A stretch of 64,000 bases of DNA. Origin: Oligoflexus sp. GTDB taxonomy: Bacteria > Bdellovibrionota_B > Oligoflexia > Oligoflexales > Oligoflexaceae. The position numbers and the translations under genes were made by a program. Under the pieces are notes generated by a model. It saw only the letters and a program-made list of their open reading frames with translations, searched no databases and had not been told where the DNA came from. Positions 32,873 to 42,272 of the stretch are shown in pieces (positions within the stretch are counted from its first letter, which is position 1; every line of letters begins with the position of its first letter). The stretch lies in contig JACMPP010000114.1 in assembly GCA_014377445.1 (NCBI GenBank), positions 62,001 through 126,000 of the forward strand, written 5' to 3'.

Positions 32873-35232
32873 AACATGTCCGTAATCAGTTCAGTTTGAC
32901 GAGGTTCGAGGTCTAGGAAACGAACTCCATGCAAATAGGATTTCTCTTCCGCCTGAACCCAACGCACTTCCACTCGAATCTTTTGTAAACCTTGCTTTGC
33001 AAGCTGTCTATGCAAAGTTCCATCGACAGAATCGAGGTTGATTTCAATCTGGGTGCCGCGCGCGACGAGCGTCGGCAGCTTGAACTCCAGGCCTTGGACC
33101 GAATGATTTACAAGTTTAGCCAAACCATGGGAAGTTTGCACAATGATTTGTTCTTCTTCATTCGACTGCACCTCCCAGCGACGTTCGAGACGTTGCGTGG
33201 ACGTGGTTGCTTCGTAGATTTCCTCCGCCTTTTTACGCAGCTCGGGTTCGGCACTCAATGGATCAAACTCCCAGGCCTCAACCATATCCTCTCGATGTTT
33301 GATCGATATGAATCGACGGGCGCAACTCCCGAATTCGGTCTTGCCGCGAATCAATTCAAAGGTGGTCGGACCCACTAGGACCGAATGAGGGAGACAGGCA
33401 CTTTCAAGTCTTTTCGCAAAATTTACGCCATTGCCGATAACGGTGATATCGAGACGCTCCCCGACCCCAAGGTTCCCCATAAAGACGGCGGCGGTGTTGA
33501 TGCCAATTCTCAAGGGGAAGACGGGATCATGCTGCGCGACCGACGCCAGGATGCGGGGTAAGTTGCTGCGTTGAATTTCAGCGGCTGCTTTTAAAGCTTC
33601 TGCTGCATGGTTACTGGTTTCTTTGTTGTCTTCGAGAGAATAGCCAAAGAAGCAAAGAAGGCCGTCACCCAAGGTTTTATTGACGATACCACCATGACGA
33701 TGAATGGTATGACTCAGATCTTCTATGAGTTGCTGAAGGCCTTCGAATGCCACGCGAGGCAGTTGATTTTCCACTATCAAAGAGAATCCCACGATATCGA
33801 TGAACATGACCGTGATCACGCGTTCGCGCGCATCGAGGGAGAGCTTTTCAGGATTTCTCTGGAGCATACGCAGCGCTTCAGGGTTCACAATGCCTTCGAG
33901 AGCGGAACGTATCATGCGCGCTTTTCGATCGGTGATGTATATCCTTTGCAGAAGCAGACTCACACCCACGCCTGCCATCGACAACTGAGGCAGCAGATAA
34001 GGGAAAATAGCGCCTTGATAGGCAAAGCCCCAGAGACAGCCCAGGATCCAAAGGAGCGAGCTTCCTATCAGCGTCAGGACCAGCGTGGCAGGACTCATCC
34101 ACCATCCGAGGTAGGCGATCGCAGCTGCAAAAGCGACGACGAGGATTGGCTCGATTTCGTAGTAGTGAAGGCCGGACTTTTGAAGAATGCTGTTGAGCAC
34201 CGCGAGATGCGAATAGGCGCCGGGAATAAGACCTATAGGGCTTGGTTTAAAGTCGGTATTGCCGGTGAAGAACATCGGCATGAGGTAGACAAAGTCATTT
34301 TCTTCCACGCTCTGGAGAGCTCTGCTCCGATATTTTTCGCCGAGGAGTTGGATCAGAGGTTTGACGTTCTTATCATAGGTGCTTCGGGCACTGAAGTTGA
34401 TGGGAACACTGCCGTCACGCGCCGGGGAGATGATGCCGCCATTGATCGAGAGGCGGTCCTGTTGGAAATGGATATCCTCGAAAGGCATGAGCATGACGTG
34501 GGGCAAAGTCTTGCCGTCTTTGAGCCTGAGAAAGGGCATGAAGCTACCTTCATCATCGCCATAGAGGATGTGACCTGCTTTGTTGAACGCATTCCACATG
34601 GAGATGTGAGGACCGTAGGTAAATTGAGTGCGCGAATCAGCGACCTTTAAAAGCTCAAGCTGCTCATCGCGGCTGATAGGCATCGGCCCCTGGTTTTGAA
34701 TGTAATGTTCCAGTTGGTATTTTGGGCCATTTAGAGTGAGCTCGAAACGACCGAAAATAGGGTTTGGCGATGCATAGGCGCCCGTGTAAATCGGAGTTTT
34801 TATCGCCCGCAGCCGCTCGACAGCTTCAAAGCCGCCAGGTTCTTTTTCAGCGTCAGTAATCGAAAACAGGGCATCGACCACGATCGCCCGGGGATGTTTG
34901 GAATCGAGCGCTTCCATCACGGTGGCCCATTGCGCGAGGGTAAGTTCGGACTTACGGATTTGGCTGACGGTGACATCGTCGAGTCCAAAGATTTTTATCG
35001 AAGGGTTGAGTCGAGGCGCCTTGCCAACCATCTCCCTGAATTTAAAGAGCACGGGGGAGATGACCCGCGCTTCAACAGTGCGCGTGGGCAATAGCCAATG
35101 CATCGATATCAGGACGCCAACCCACAGCAAGGCGACGATAAACGTCGCGCGCGGATTTACGGATTGATTTTGAAGCCACTTGGCTATGTCTTTTCTCACC
35201 CAGTTATCTCCAAGGCTTGGCCTCTCGCTCAT
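32824..35232 (-). CDS. CHASE2 adenylate cyclase with PilZ-like tail
   Basis: An 802-residue membrane enzyme. Membrane helix at about 30-48, periplasmic CHASE2 domain (about 60-370, ARVISPVLFKFREMVGKAPRLNPSIKIFGLDDVTV), three helices (about 375-450), cyclase domain (about 475-650). Metal aspartates sit in MFIDIVGFSL and KTLGDGLLCFFG; VNFAKRLE carries the Asn-x3-Arg pair. Residues 690-790 look PilZ-like (RRWEVQ, NHSVQGLEF, VRWVQ, GVRFLDL), but the second c-di-GMP box lacks the Asp-x-Ser-x-x-Gly pattern. The ATG at 35232 is used; the frame opens 39 codons earlier without signal. It may link two nucleotide signals. Confidence 0.85.
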   Translation of the reverse strand: MSERPSLGDNWVRKDIAKWLQNQSVNPRATFIVALLWVGVLISMHWLLPTRTVEARVISPVLFKFREMVGKAPRLNPSIKIFGLDDVTVSQIRKSELTLAQWATVMEALDSKHPRAIVVDALFSITDAEKEPGGFEAVERLRAIKTPIYTGAYASPNPIFGRFELTLNGPKYQLEHYIQNQGPMPISRDEQLELLKVADSRTQFTYGPHISMWNAFNKAGHILYGDDEGSFMPFLRLKDGKTLPHVMLMPFEDIHFQQDRLSINGGIISPARDGSVPINFSARSTYDKNVKPLIQLLGEKYRSRALQSVEENDFVYLMPMFFTGNTDFKPSPIGLIPGAYSHLAVLNSILQKSGLHYYEIEPILVVAFAAAIAYLGWWMSPATLVLTLIGSSLLWILGCLWGFAYQGAIFPYLLPQLSMAGVGVSLLLQRIYITDRKARMIRSALEGIVNPEALRMLQRNPEKLSLDARERVITVMFIDIVGFSLIVENQLPRVAFEGLQQLIEDLSHTIHRHGGIVNKTLGDGLLCFFGYSLEDNKETSNHAAEALKAAAEIQRSNLPRILASVAQHDPVFPLRIGINTAAVFMGNLGVGERLDITVIGNGVNFAKRLESACLPHSVLVGPTTFELIRGKTEFGSCARRFISIKHREDMVEAWEFDPLSAEPELRKKAEEIYEATTSTQRLERRWEVQSNEEEQIIVQTSHGLAKLVNHSVQGLEFKLPTLVARGTQIEINLDSVDGTLHRQLAKQGLQKIRVEVRWVQAEEKSYLHGVRFLDLEPRQTELITDMLCQFGLKIAGESPVAS

Positions 35233-35614
35233 CGGTGTCTCGGAGCGATTCTGTAGAAGCAGAATTGAGGCGTTGCAAGTCAAGGCCAGGCATCCATTGA
35301 AATGATGAGGCGAAATGCGGGATTTTTCTAAAATCCAAAACACGTACATATCCGCCTCATTGACTTACTGAGTCGAAAGGATTGAACAGGATTCCCGAAC
35401 TCGACCAAAAAGGCGCAAGCCTTGGCAAAGACAAATTGAAAGCTCAGCAGCACAGGGGCGATAAGCCCTCCAAATCATGCAACTAAACTGTCAGCGTCAT
35501 GAGCCTAAATTCGCCGGGGAAAAGCTTTCCTTCTGCGAAGCCGAGAATTCGAATAGACTGGGAGGCAGTTCCAATTGATGTCGGTTTCTCCTCAGTAGGA
35601 AGCAGATTACATCC
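35233..35614. other. Gene-free stretch between the second cyclase and the solute-binding protein gene
   Basis: About 380 bases between divergent genes. It must hold two promoters. TTGACT at 35363 could be a -35 box, but no convincing -10 box stands at the right distance. No small gene, repeat or structured RNA was recognised. Confidence 0.45.
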
Positions 35615-37240
35615 ATGACTCAAAAAATTTCGCGCGCCATTCGCTTAGCCTTTTTAGCCGTCCTTGGCTTTAGCTCGGGGACTTATGCCGCTGATCGTCC
35701 CTATACCATTGGCACCTTGCAAAATCCTATCGAAGTGCTTCCGCTCAAACAATACAGCGGTCAAAATAATATTGTTCGAAACCTCCTCTTCCCGCCTATT
35801 CTTTACGTTCAAAACGATGGTCGCGTGCGCTGCGTTCTGTGCAAGGAAGCCCCCAGCGTCGAAACCAGGAAGGGCGAAAGCGGAGTCTATGTCGTCACGC
35901 TCGAACTGAAAAAAGATCTGAAATGGGGTGACGGCACAGCCATTACTGCTGAAGACGTGAAGTTCACACTCGAAAACATGGCAAAGACTGTTTATCCAGC
36001 GGGTGAGCATCCCATACTTCCGATTCGCCGTATTGAATTCGACAAAGAGCAAAAGAGAAAGATCACTCTCGTCCTCCGTCATCGACGCTCCGATGCATTT
36101 CAACTCTTCGCCATATCCCTGCTTCCTGCCAAGCGGGCCAAAGATCTTGAAGGCGTGGTCACCCAGCCGGCAAAAGCCTACGAACTCTTTAAAGATCCAG
36201 GTTTTTCTTACGGACCTTACCGCATATCAAAATTAAATCCCCAAACCTGGGAGCTTGTGAGCAACGAAAAAACGGAATGGGATCAAAAGCCCGATCAGCC
36301 AATCGACTTGAAGTTCTATCCGAAGCTCGAAGATTTGCGCGAAGCCCTTAAGACTTCCTCCATAGATCAAAGCGAAGAACTTAGCTGGACCAACTTTGAA
36401 AGCCTGAAGGCGCAATGGGCCGAGCTTGACAGCAAGTACGATGCCACGGGCGTGCCGAGCGACGATCTCCAGGTCTTTCTTCTCAACCTTCACAGCCCTG
36501 TGCTGGTTAATCCTCAGCTTCGCCAGGCTCTCTATTATTCGGTCAACCGCGCCGAACTCAATGCCTTGAAGTATCAGGACATGGCTCAGATTGGCAGCGG
36601 CATACTCTCCGAAAATTTTGCCAAGCGTTTGGAAATGAAAAGGCCTGAAGCTTACAATCCCAAGCTGGCGACACAGATCCTTGATCAAAGCGGTTGGGTG
36701 AAAAATGCTGAAGGCATTCGGAGCTCGGAAGGCCAACATTTTATTGTGAGCCTGGTCTGCCCGGCGGGTCGACTGAACGAAAAATGGCTGGCGGGCCTGA
36801 AAAGTGAACTCGGTGGACACGGCATCAAGCTTGAAGTTGAGCATCCCGAAGCTGCGGACTTTATGAAAAAAGTGGTCAGTGAACGTCGCTTCAAAGATCT
36901 CGCCTGTGCAAGCTGGACCTTGCCGCCGCTCTCGATTCCAAACAATATTTTCCACTCGCTCGCCATTCCCAATCGCGAGAACAACTACTTTGGAGCGAAC
37001 TATTCAGCCTGGGATCAACATGTTGTGGATAAGCTTTTGGATAATATGTTGAGGGAGACAGAGCTGCATCATTTTACGAGGCAGTTTGCGAGGCTTGAAA
37101 AGCAGTTCCTGAGTGATCTCCCGGCGATCCCTCTGGTCTATGAGCCCAAGGTGACGCTCAAGCTCAAGGCTCCTTTGAATCAACCGTCCGAAGAATTGAG
37201 CCGAGTTCTGCAACCTGCCACGGCTCCCAAAAAACTCTAA
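35615..37240 (+). CDS. Peptide/nickel-type ABC solute-binding protein
   Basis: A 541-residue periplasmic binding protein of family 5 (DppA/OppA/NikA type). Signal peptide to about residue 25 (SSGTYAAD). Family stretches: LELKKDLKWGDGTAITAEDVKFTLENM (about 95-120), NPQLRQALYYSVNRAELNAL (about 300) and a C-terminal LIPAIPLVYEPKV-like end (here LPAIPLVYEPKVTLKL). Two Cys occur near residue 70 (RVRCVLCKEAP). No permease or ATPase genes are adjacent, so its transporter lies elsewhere or it acts alone. Oligopeptides are the likeliest ligand. Confidence 0.88.
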   Translation: MTQKISRAIRLAFLAVLGFSSGTYAADRPYTIGTLQNPIEVLPLKQYSGQNNIVRNLLFPPILYVQNDGRVRCVLCKEAPSVETRKGESGVYVVTLELKKDLKWGDGTAITAEDVKFTLENMAKTVYPAGEHPILPIRRIEFDKEQKRKITLVLRHRRSDAFQLFAISLLPAKRAKDLEGVVTQPAKAYELFKDPGFSYGPYRISKLNPQTWELVSNEKTEWDQKPDQPIDLKFYPKLEDLREALKTSSIDQSEELSWTNFESLKAQWAELDSKYDATGVPSDDLQVFLLNLHSPVLVNPQLRQALYYSVNRAELNALKYQDMAQIGSGILSENFAKRLEMKRPEAYNPKLATQILDQSGWVKNAEGIRSSEGQHFIVSLVCPAGRLNEKWLAGLKSELGGHGIKLEVEHPEAADFMKKVVSERRFKDLACASWTLPPLSIPNNIFHSLAIPNRENNYFGANYSAWDQHVVDKLLDNMLRETELHHFTRQFARLEKQFLSDLPAIPLVYEPKVTLKLKAPLNQPSEELSRVLQPATAPKKL

Positions 37241-37250
37241 ATCATTATCA

Positions 37251-38390
37251 TCAAAAATTAGCCCCAACCATCAGCGAAATGCCGGTGGTTGTTGCTTTAT
37301 AATTGCCGATCGGTCCGAATCCGGAACGAGGCTTGATTGAGCCTTGTGACGCGCTGCTGCGCATGGCATCCAATTCCGCTATGAAGCTCCTATTCTTGAT
37401 GCTCACGCCGGCTTTGAGCTCTGAGTAGCGAACTCGGGATTCCAAATCCTTGTCATCACCCGGGAGGTGATCGGGATCGAATAGAAAGACGGCTTCCTGC
37501 TTCAGAAACTGCCCTTTCACGAAGACCATCGGTGTTACCGCCGCCTCAGCCCCCAGACCATAGGCCATCGTCTTCCGTAAGAACTGATTGATATCCACAC
37601 CGCGCAGAACGATGTCCCGCTGATCCGTTGGACTCGTGCTGGGATCATCTCGCTCGTCATGTTTATACGACCAACGTGTGACATTAAAATTGAGATTGAG
37701 AAGAGGTGCTGCGCGGAAGTCGAAGTTAACACCGTAGAGTCCTGGTTCGGTGATAATCTTTTGCTCGCCCTCCACGGTCGCCTTGCCACGCATCGGCGGA
37801 TGAGTGAAGGCACCGATTCCAAGCATTCTGAGCTGATAATAGAGCCCGAGTCCGTAGCCTGACATAGTCCCGTGATAACGGGTCCGGTCGTTGGCCCCGA
37901 TGTTGAAGTTACCGGTGAGATCCGATTGCAGACCGGAGTAGTGAAATGTAAATGCACCCCGAAGCTCCGTTGTGAAATCCACACCGAAAGTCAGTCGATA
38001 GTCACGATGAACGAAGAGTTCGTCGTTCTGCCGATTCGAGTTTTCGTTCTTGGCGCCAACGTTTCGCCGAGATTCTGCGTACTGAAGGCCCATGGAAGCT
38101 CCGCCCAGCGGATATTGACCGCCGATGGCAAGATCCTTCTTGGCGATTTTTTCATCGATGTCGGTGGGATTCTGGTCGGGGTTAACCGTAAAAATCACGT
38201 GCTCATCACGCTTCGCCTGCTGAACAGCGACGATCGTTTGATTGGTGGCGTTGGCAGCCGGGTTTATGGGAAAAGGCGACGGCACGAATATGCTCGAGCC
38301 GCTGGTGAGACGTTCCTCTAAAATTTCAGCTTGAGCAAGGCTGCTCAGGAGCGAAGCCATAATAAGGCCAATAGAACGAGCGCGAAACAT
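37251..38390 (-). CDS. Predicted outer-membrane beta-barrel protein
   Basis: A 379-residue exported protein with a signal peptide ending LAQA (about residue 21). From residue 90 on it has alternating strands (MGLQYAESRRNVG, YRLTFGVDFTTELRGAFTFHYSG, GYGLGLYYQLRMLGIGAF) and ends TTTGISLMVGANF with a terminal Phe, the usual barrel signal. It follows the DUF1501 gene by 33 bases on the same strand and is probably co-transcribed with it. Function unknown. Confidence 0.75.
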   Translation of the reverse strand: MFRARSIGLIMASLLSSLAQAEILEERLTSGSSIFVPSPFPINPAANATNQTIVAVQQAKRDEHVIFTVNPDQNPTDIDEKIAKKDLAIGGQYPLGGASMGLQYAESRRNVGAKNENSNRQNDELFVHRDYRLTFGVDFTTELRGAFTFHYSGLQSDLTGNFNIGANDRTRYHGTMSGYGLGLYYQLRMLGIGAFTHPPMRGKATVEGEQKIITEPGLYGVNFDFRAAPLLNLNFNVTRWSYKHDERDDPSTSPTDQRDIVLRGVDINQFLRKTMAYGLGAEAAVTPMVFVKGQFLKQEAVFLFDPDHLPGDDKDLESRVRYSELKAGVSIKNRSFIAELDAMRSSASQGSIKPRSGFGPIGNYKATTTGISLMVGANF

Positions 38391-38423
38391 GGTGGAATCC
38401 CTTCCTGATCTTGATCGGCCTGA

Positions 38424-39812
38424 CTAGACTTTGAGCTTTGTCAATGCTGGAATCGCTTCCAGATAGGTCCGGTACTGCATGTATCCGGCACCGAGAGTGA
38501 GATTTAATATACTGCCCGCGAGATGCGTTGGGTTCAGGTTGAGACCCGCCGTGTCTTCCGCACCGGTTCTCGAATTGATGTTCAAGCCGCGAAGATTATC
38601 ATCGGTCACACCTACAAATCGACCGCCATCGACACCACCACCGATAAGCAGGGCCCCACCGACCGGCCAGTGATCACGCCCGGCGCTGTTGTTGACTTTC
38701 GGTGTGCGACCAAAGTCAGAATACACCACTATGAGAGTGTTATCGAGCTGATTGGCCGCTTTGAGTTCGGTGATGAACGAAGACAGCAGGAAATCGAAGC
38801 TGTCCATTGTCGGCATCAATTGTCGTTCCTGGTTTGCATGGGTATCAAATCCGCCCACACCCAGGTTGAGACAGGTTACGAGGTTGTTTTTAAGCAGTTT
38901 CAAAGAGAGGGCAAACGCATCACGGAGACCACCGTTCAGACTTTTTGGTGCGCTAGAAGAAGTGAATCCAGATCGATCCCCATCGGTCAAAGCCAGCTTG
39001 CTGCCCACCTGATCGGTGAACTGAACTCGAATTTTCTCCTGCGCGGTTTCAATCGCTGACAATCGGTCCGTCGTACCTGTTTTCGTTTGAACGCGAGTGA
39101 TGGAGGATTGCAGATGATCGAGGATCATCAGCTTCTGCTCGAGCTGGCTGTTGGTCGATGGGTACATGGCGCGATAGAGATCGAGATTTTGCGCACGCAC
39201 GACAGAGACGGGACTTAGGAGACCGCGGTCGGTTCTTGGATCGCTGCCACCATTCAACTGAATGATAGGAATGGTCGCCTGACTTTCGGAGGCCACGATC
39301 GCGGGAATAGAGGCTGCATTCACGGTTCCGGTATTGCTCAAAACTCCGGTGTCCATGTAAATGCTGCCAGCCATGTGCGACGTCGTTCCCATATTCATGC
39401 CGCGTACAACAACGATATCGCTGCCGTGAGCGGCTGTCCGTCCTAACCATCGTCCAATTCTATCCTGCGATGCACTGCCAGCCAGGGTATGCGCCAGGCT
39501 AAAGTCATAGGTCATGTCGATGCCGGAAGTCGAACGGGGTTTGGGATCGGTGGCCTCCAGAATATCCCAGCCGCCGCTCATGTTAATCCATACCAGACGC
39601 CGCGCGGGAGGAAACTGAGGCGCCGCCGCCTGCGCGATGGATGACGAGAACATCTGGGATGCGAGAGCGAAACCAGTGAGACAGGTGCCGCCCATCAAAA
39701 GCTCGCGACGCGAAAGCTCTTCCACCTGCGAAGGATGACAGATATGACCGTGACCCGTTCCGGTGATGATACTGCTTTTGAGTTCGTCCTGAGACAGCTT
39801 CTTCGTTTTCAT
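38424..39812 (-). CDS. DUF1501 family Tat-exported protein
   Basis: A 462-residue protein. An unusually long N-terminal part (about 38 residues) precedes a twin-arginine signal: SRRELLMGGTCLTGFALASQ. The mature protein has the DUF1501 pattern: RRLVWINMSGGWD, GFDTHANQERQLMPTMDSFDFLLSSFI, VVYSDFGRTPKVNNSAGRDHWPVGGALLIGGGV. These motifs place it near the alkaline phosphatase/sulfatase-like superfamily (Asp, His and Arg-Asp-His residues). GGAG precedes the ATG at 39812, and the ATG overlaps the stop of the upstream cytochrome-like gene. Tat export implies a folded, cofactor- or metal-bearing protein in the periplasm. Confidence 0.88.
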   Translation of the reverse strand: MKTKKLSQDELKSSIITGTGHGHICHPSQVEELSRRELLMGGTCLTGFALASQMFSSSIAQAAAPQFPPARRLVWINMSGGWDILEATDPKPRSTSGIDMTYDFSLAHTLAGSASQDRIGRWLGRTAAHGSDIVVVRGMNMGTTSHMAGSIYMDTGVLSNTGTVNAASIPAIVASESQATIPIIQLNGGSDPRTDRGLLSPVSVVRAQNLDLYRAMYPSTNSQLEQKLMILDHLQSSITRVQTKTGTTDRLSAIETAQEKIRVQFTDQVGSKLALTDGDRSGFTSSSAPKSLNGGLRDAFALSLKLLKNNLVTCLNLGVGGFDTHANQERQLMPTMDSFDFLLSSFITELKAANQLDNTLIVVYSDFGRTPKVNNSAGRDHWPVGGALLIGGGVDGGRFVGVTDDNLRGLNINSRTGAEDTAGLNLNPTHLAGSILNLTLGAGYMQYRTYLEAIPALTKLKV

Positions 39813-41458
39813 GGATTTTGCTCCTTCCAGCACTGAACAGCTTTTTTCAGAGTCTGAACCTGAGAGTTGGATGGACCGGGAGGCATCTGACCAGAACCCA
39901 TCATCTGCACTGCGGTGTTAGCCCAGATAGCCCATTGGGTTTCTGTAGTAAGGCTCTGCCGCGTTGTGCTGCCGGCACTGTGACAGCCGGTGCAGAGGGC
40001 CTGATGCGGCGCGATATCGGCTGCGTAGGTATAGACCTTATTGCAGGTCGTGACGGTAGCCTCGGGCACTTTGCCAAGGGGAGGTGCCGTGAGCGGATCG
40101 CTGACAAGACCATCGCTTCGCGTTCCGTCGAGGAAGGCAGGATGTGTGGCGATCGCGTAAACGAGTTCGCGGAAGCTGTATTTTGAGGTTGTGAAGTAGG
40201 TCGTCAACGCCGTACGAAGGCTTCCTTCGTCGGTATAAAATTTACGGCCCATCAACCAGTACCAGACGTTTTGCACGGTACAGGTGGCAAAGGCTTCGTC
40301 GCCGCGAACGATGTTGGCAAGATCGGACAGTGTCGCGCCGTTCTTATTCGCAAATGACGTTTGCACGAGAGCCTGACGACCCGAATAGAGGTCGGCGCCC
40401 TCGCCCCAGGCTTTAAAAAAGTCGGCGAGAGGATCGAGAGTGGAGTGACAACCCTTGCAGCCTTCTGTTTCTCTGAGGTTCCCTGGATCCTGTGGGAAGA
40501 CACGGGGCAGATCGGAAGTAAAGTCACGACAGAGCAAGCGTTTGTAGAGTTCGTTGCCGCGGGTTCGGTTTTTGTCGTAGCGGCGCAACCAGCCAAAAGT
40601 AGAAAGGATGCCTCCGGTGTTGACGTCCGAAGCCGTGGTTTTCAAGAGTTTGTAGCGCGTATCAGTCAAGGCGGTATTATTGAGAATCGTGATCACCTCA
40701 GGATCGAGATCGAGCTCGTTGATGCGGAAGTGATGCTGCTGGCTGTAAAAGTGAGCGATCGCTCCATCGACGGCTGTGAGGCCAGGCTCGAGGATCTTCG
40801 TGTAAGGATAGTTTTCAATCGCCACGGCTGTGGCGAGGCCTGCCGCCTGACGGCTGAGCGAGCGCATAACGGCAAAGCGTGAATCAAAGGCTTCCGTCGT
40901 GCCAAGTTCCGAGTTGCGTGCTTCTTCTTTCTCTAAACTTTGAATGAAGCATTTACTCAAATCCTGTCCGCAGGCGTTGACCACTGAAGGACAGACCCAC
41001 GCGACAATTTTCGGGTACCAGAAGACCGAGACCGGTTTTTCCCATGCCTGAGGGCAACCCGTTCCCTTGTTGTTTCGTACGTTGCTGGTCCAGGTACAGT
41101 TGAAACGTCCCTGGCTCTCTTTGAAGCGACCACAACTGATCGAAGCAAACTTCTCCTGCTTGCCATCGATATCATCCCGCAGCAGTTCTTCCATGTAGTC
41201 TTCGGGAAGACCCACACCAAGAACGCGTTCGTGATAACGCAAAACTGAATCATAGAAATGATCATCTTCAACGAAAGTCCGAACGGCAGCTTTATAGGCA
41301 TCTTTGCTCGCCGCTTCGGTTACAAATTCACTGTCCGTTGGCATCGAGCCATTGAGCAGGAACTTCGAACGACGCAAAGCCGAGGGCAAATCTTCGGCCG
41401 CGAAAAGTGGAAGAGCCAGAACCGCTGCTAGAAATCCTAGGGTCAGTTTGAGTCTCAT
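39809..41458 (-). CDS. DUF1588/DUF1585-like protein with two haem-c motifs
   Basis: A 549-residue exported protein (signal ending LFAAED, about residue 22). About 295-330 (RYDKNRTRGNELYKRLLCRDF) and EGCKGCHSTLDPLADFFKAWG (about 355) match DUF1588; FATCTVQNVWYWLMGRKFYTDEG...FRELVYAIATHPAFLDG (about 405-460) matches DUF1585, both known from planctomycete cytochrome-like proteins. A C-terminal segment has a second CTGCH (about 500) as in small c-type cytochromes. Several other Cys could form disulfides. It overlaps the upstream lipoprotein gene and the downstream DUF1501 gene by four bases each. It probably passes electrons or binds haem; substrate unknown. Confidence 0.8.
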   Translation of the reverse strand: MRLKLTLGFLAAVLALPLFAAEDLPSALRRSKFLLNGSMPTDSEFVTEAASKDAYKAAVRTFVEDDHFYDSVLRYHERVLGVGLPEDYMEELLRDDIDGKQEKFASISCGRFKESQGRFNCTWTSNVRNNKGTGCPQAWEKPVSVFWYPKIVAWVCPSVVNACGQDLSKCFIQSLEKEEARNSELGTTEAFDSRFAVMRSLSRQAAGLATAVAIENYPYTKILEPGLTAVDGAIAHFYSQQHHFRINELDLDPEVITILNNTALTDTRYKLLKTTASDVNTGGILSTFGWLRRYDKNRTRGNELYKRLLCRDFTSDLPRVFPQDPGNLRETEGCKGCHSTLDPLADFFKAWGEGADLYSGRQALVQTSFANKNGATLSDLANIVRGDEAFATCTVQNVWYWLMGRKFYTDEGSLRTALTTYFTTSKYSFRELVYAIATHPAFLDGTRSDGLVSDPLTAPPLGKVPEATVTTCNKVYTYAADIAPHQALCTGCHSAGSTTRQSLTTETQWAIWANTAVQMMGSGQMPPGPSNSQVQTLKKAVQCWKEQNP

Positions 41459-42153
41459 AGCAAAAGGCCCTCCGCATCCAGAAGTAGAGTCGCACAAGCC
41501 GGCACGTAGCTTGCCTTGGTAATCTTGCCGCCAACCTTCGCGGTATCGATAATCGCTTTGAGATTGGTGATGGAGCTGGCATCGATGCGTTCGGTTGGAA
41601 CGCCCAGGATGCGTTGTGCTAGAAATTTGAGGTTGCCGTCTGTATCACTAGGGGCGACAGGTAAGATCGAGGCCCATCCGGGGTGATCCCCATCATTGGG
41701 ATTAACAAGACTGCCGCAGACTTCTTCCGCTACTTTCAGTTCGGCAAGGAGTGAGGTAGAATCATAGCCTTCTTGCGGAACAACGGTGAAGGTGACGTTT
41801 GCGCCACCCAGCAGCATCCGATATTGCTCGACGCGGCCGATCTCACGCGCGACGGTCGATCCCGTCTCACGGTATTGAAGCAGGAGATTGCGGACGGCTG
41901 TGTCGGGATCAGGCCTCACTGGTGCGGGCGCGTGGGTGGTTGCGACCGCATAAAGGGTCTCAAGTCCAGCCGTATTTTCGCTTGAAGCTCTGAGTCCTAG
42001 TGAGGCCCCCAGAACACCGCCTGATGCACCTTGCTTGGCTCCGCCTGAATCCTTACTTGTCGCCTTAAAGACGAAACAAGAGGTCAGGACGAGGCTGATC
42101 AGCAGAACTGGCAACAGTAGGAAAAGGGAACGCGAGTAATTTTGCGTATGCAT
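41455..42153 (-). CDS. Lipoprotein heading the DUF1501 operon
   Basis: A 232-residue lipoprotein; signal ends LVLTSC (about residue 26), followed by a Gly/Ser linker. The mature part has YAVATTHAPAPVRPDPDTAVRNLLLQYRETG, then VTFTVVPQEGYDSTSLLAELKVAEEVCGSLVNPNDGDHPGW. Two further Cys (about 146 and 222) may pair. No family recognised. Its stop overlaps the ATG of the cytochrome-like gene (ATGA), so it is part of that system, probably as its membrane-anchored partner. Confidence 0.72.
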   Translation of the reverse strand: MHTQNYSRSLFLLLPVLLISLVLTSCFVFKATSKDSGGAKQGASGGVLGASLGLRASSENTAGLETLYAVATTHAPAPVRPDPDTAVRNLLLQYRETGSTVAREIGRVEQYRMLLGGANVTFTVVPQEGYDSTSLLAELKVAEEVCGSLVNPNDGDHPGWASILPVAPSDTDGNLKFLAQRILGVPTERIDASSITNLKAIIDTAKVGGKITKASYVPACATLLLDAEGLLL

Positions 42154-42272
42154 GGGTCTTCCTCCACACCAACCTTGTCGGCAGACGGGGGGAAGACTTC
42201 ACTATTGACTGTTTATACATATATTCTGGATAGTTAGACGATTGTTTTCTAAGGGCAAAAGAACCTTTCATA

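Noticed and set aside
33607-34650. 347-residue open frame on the plus strand
   Set aside because: Antisense to the second CHASE2 cyclase, rich in His and Arg as mirror frames are, with no start signals.
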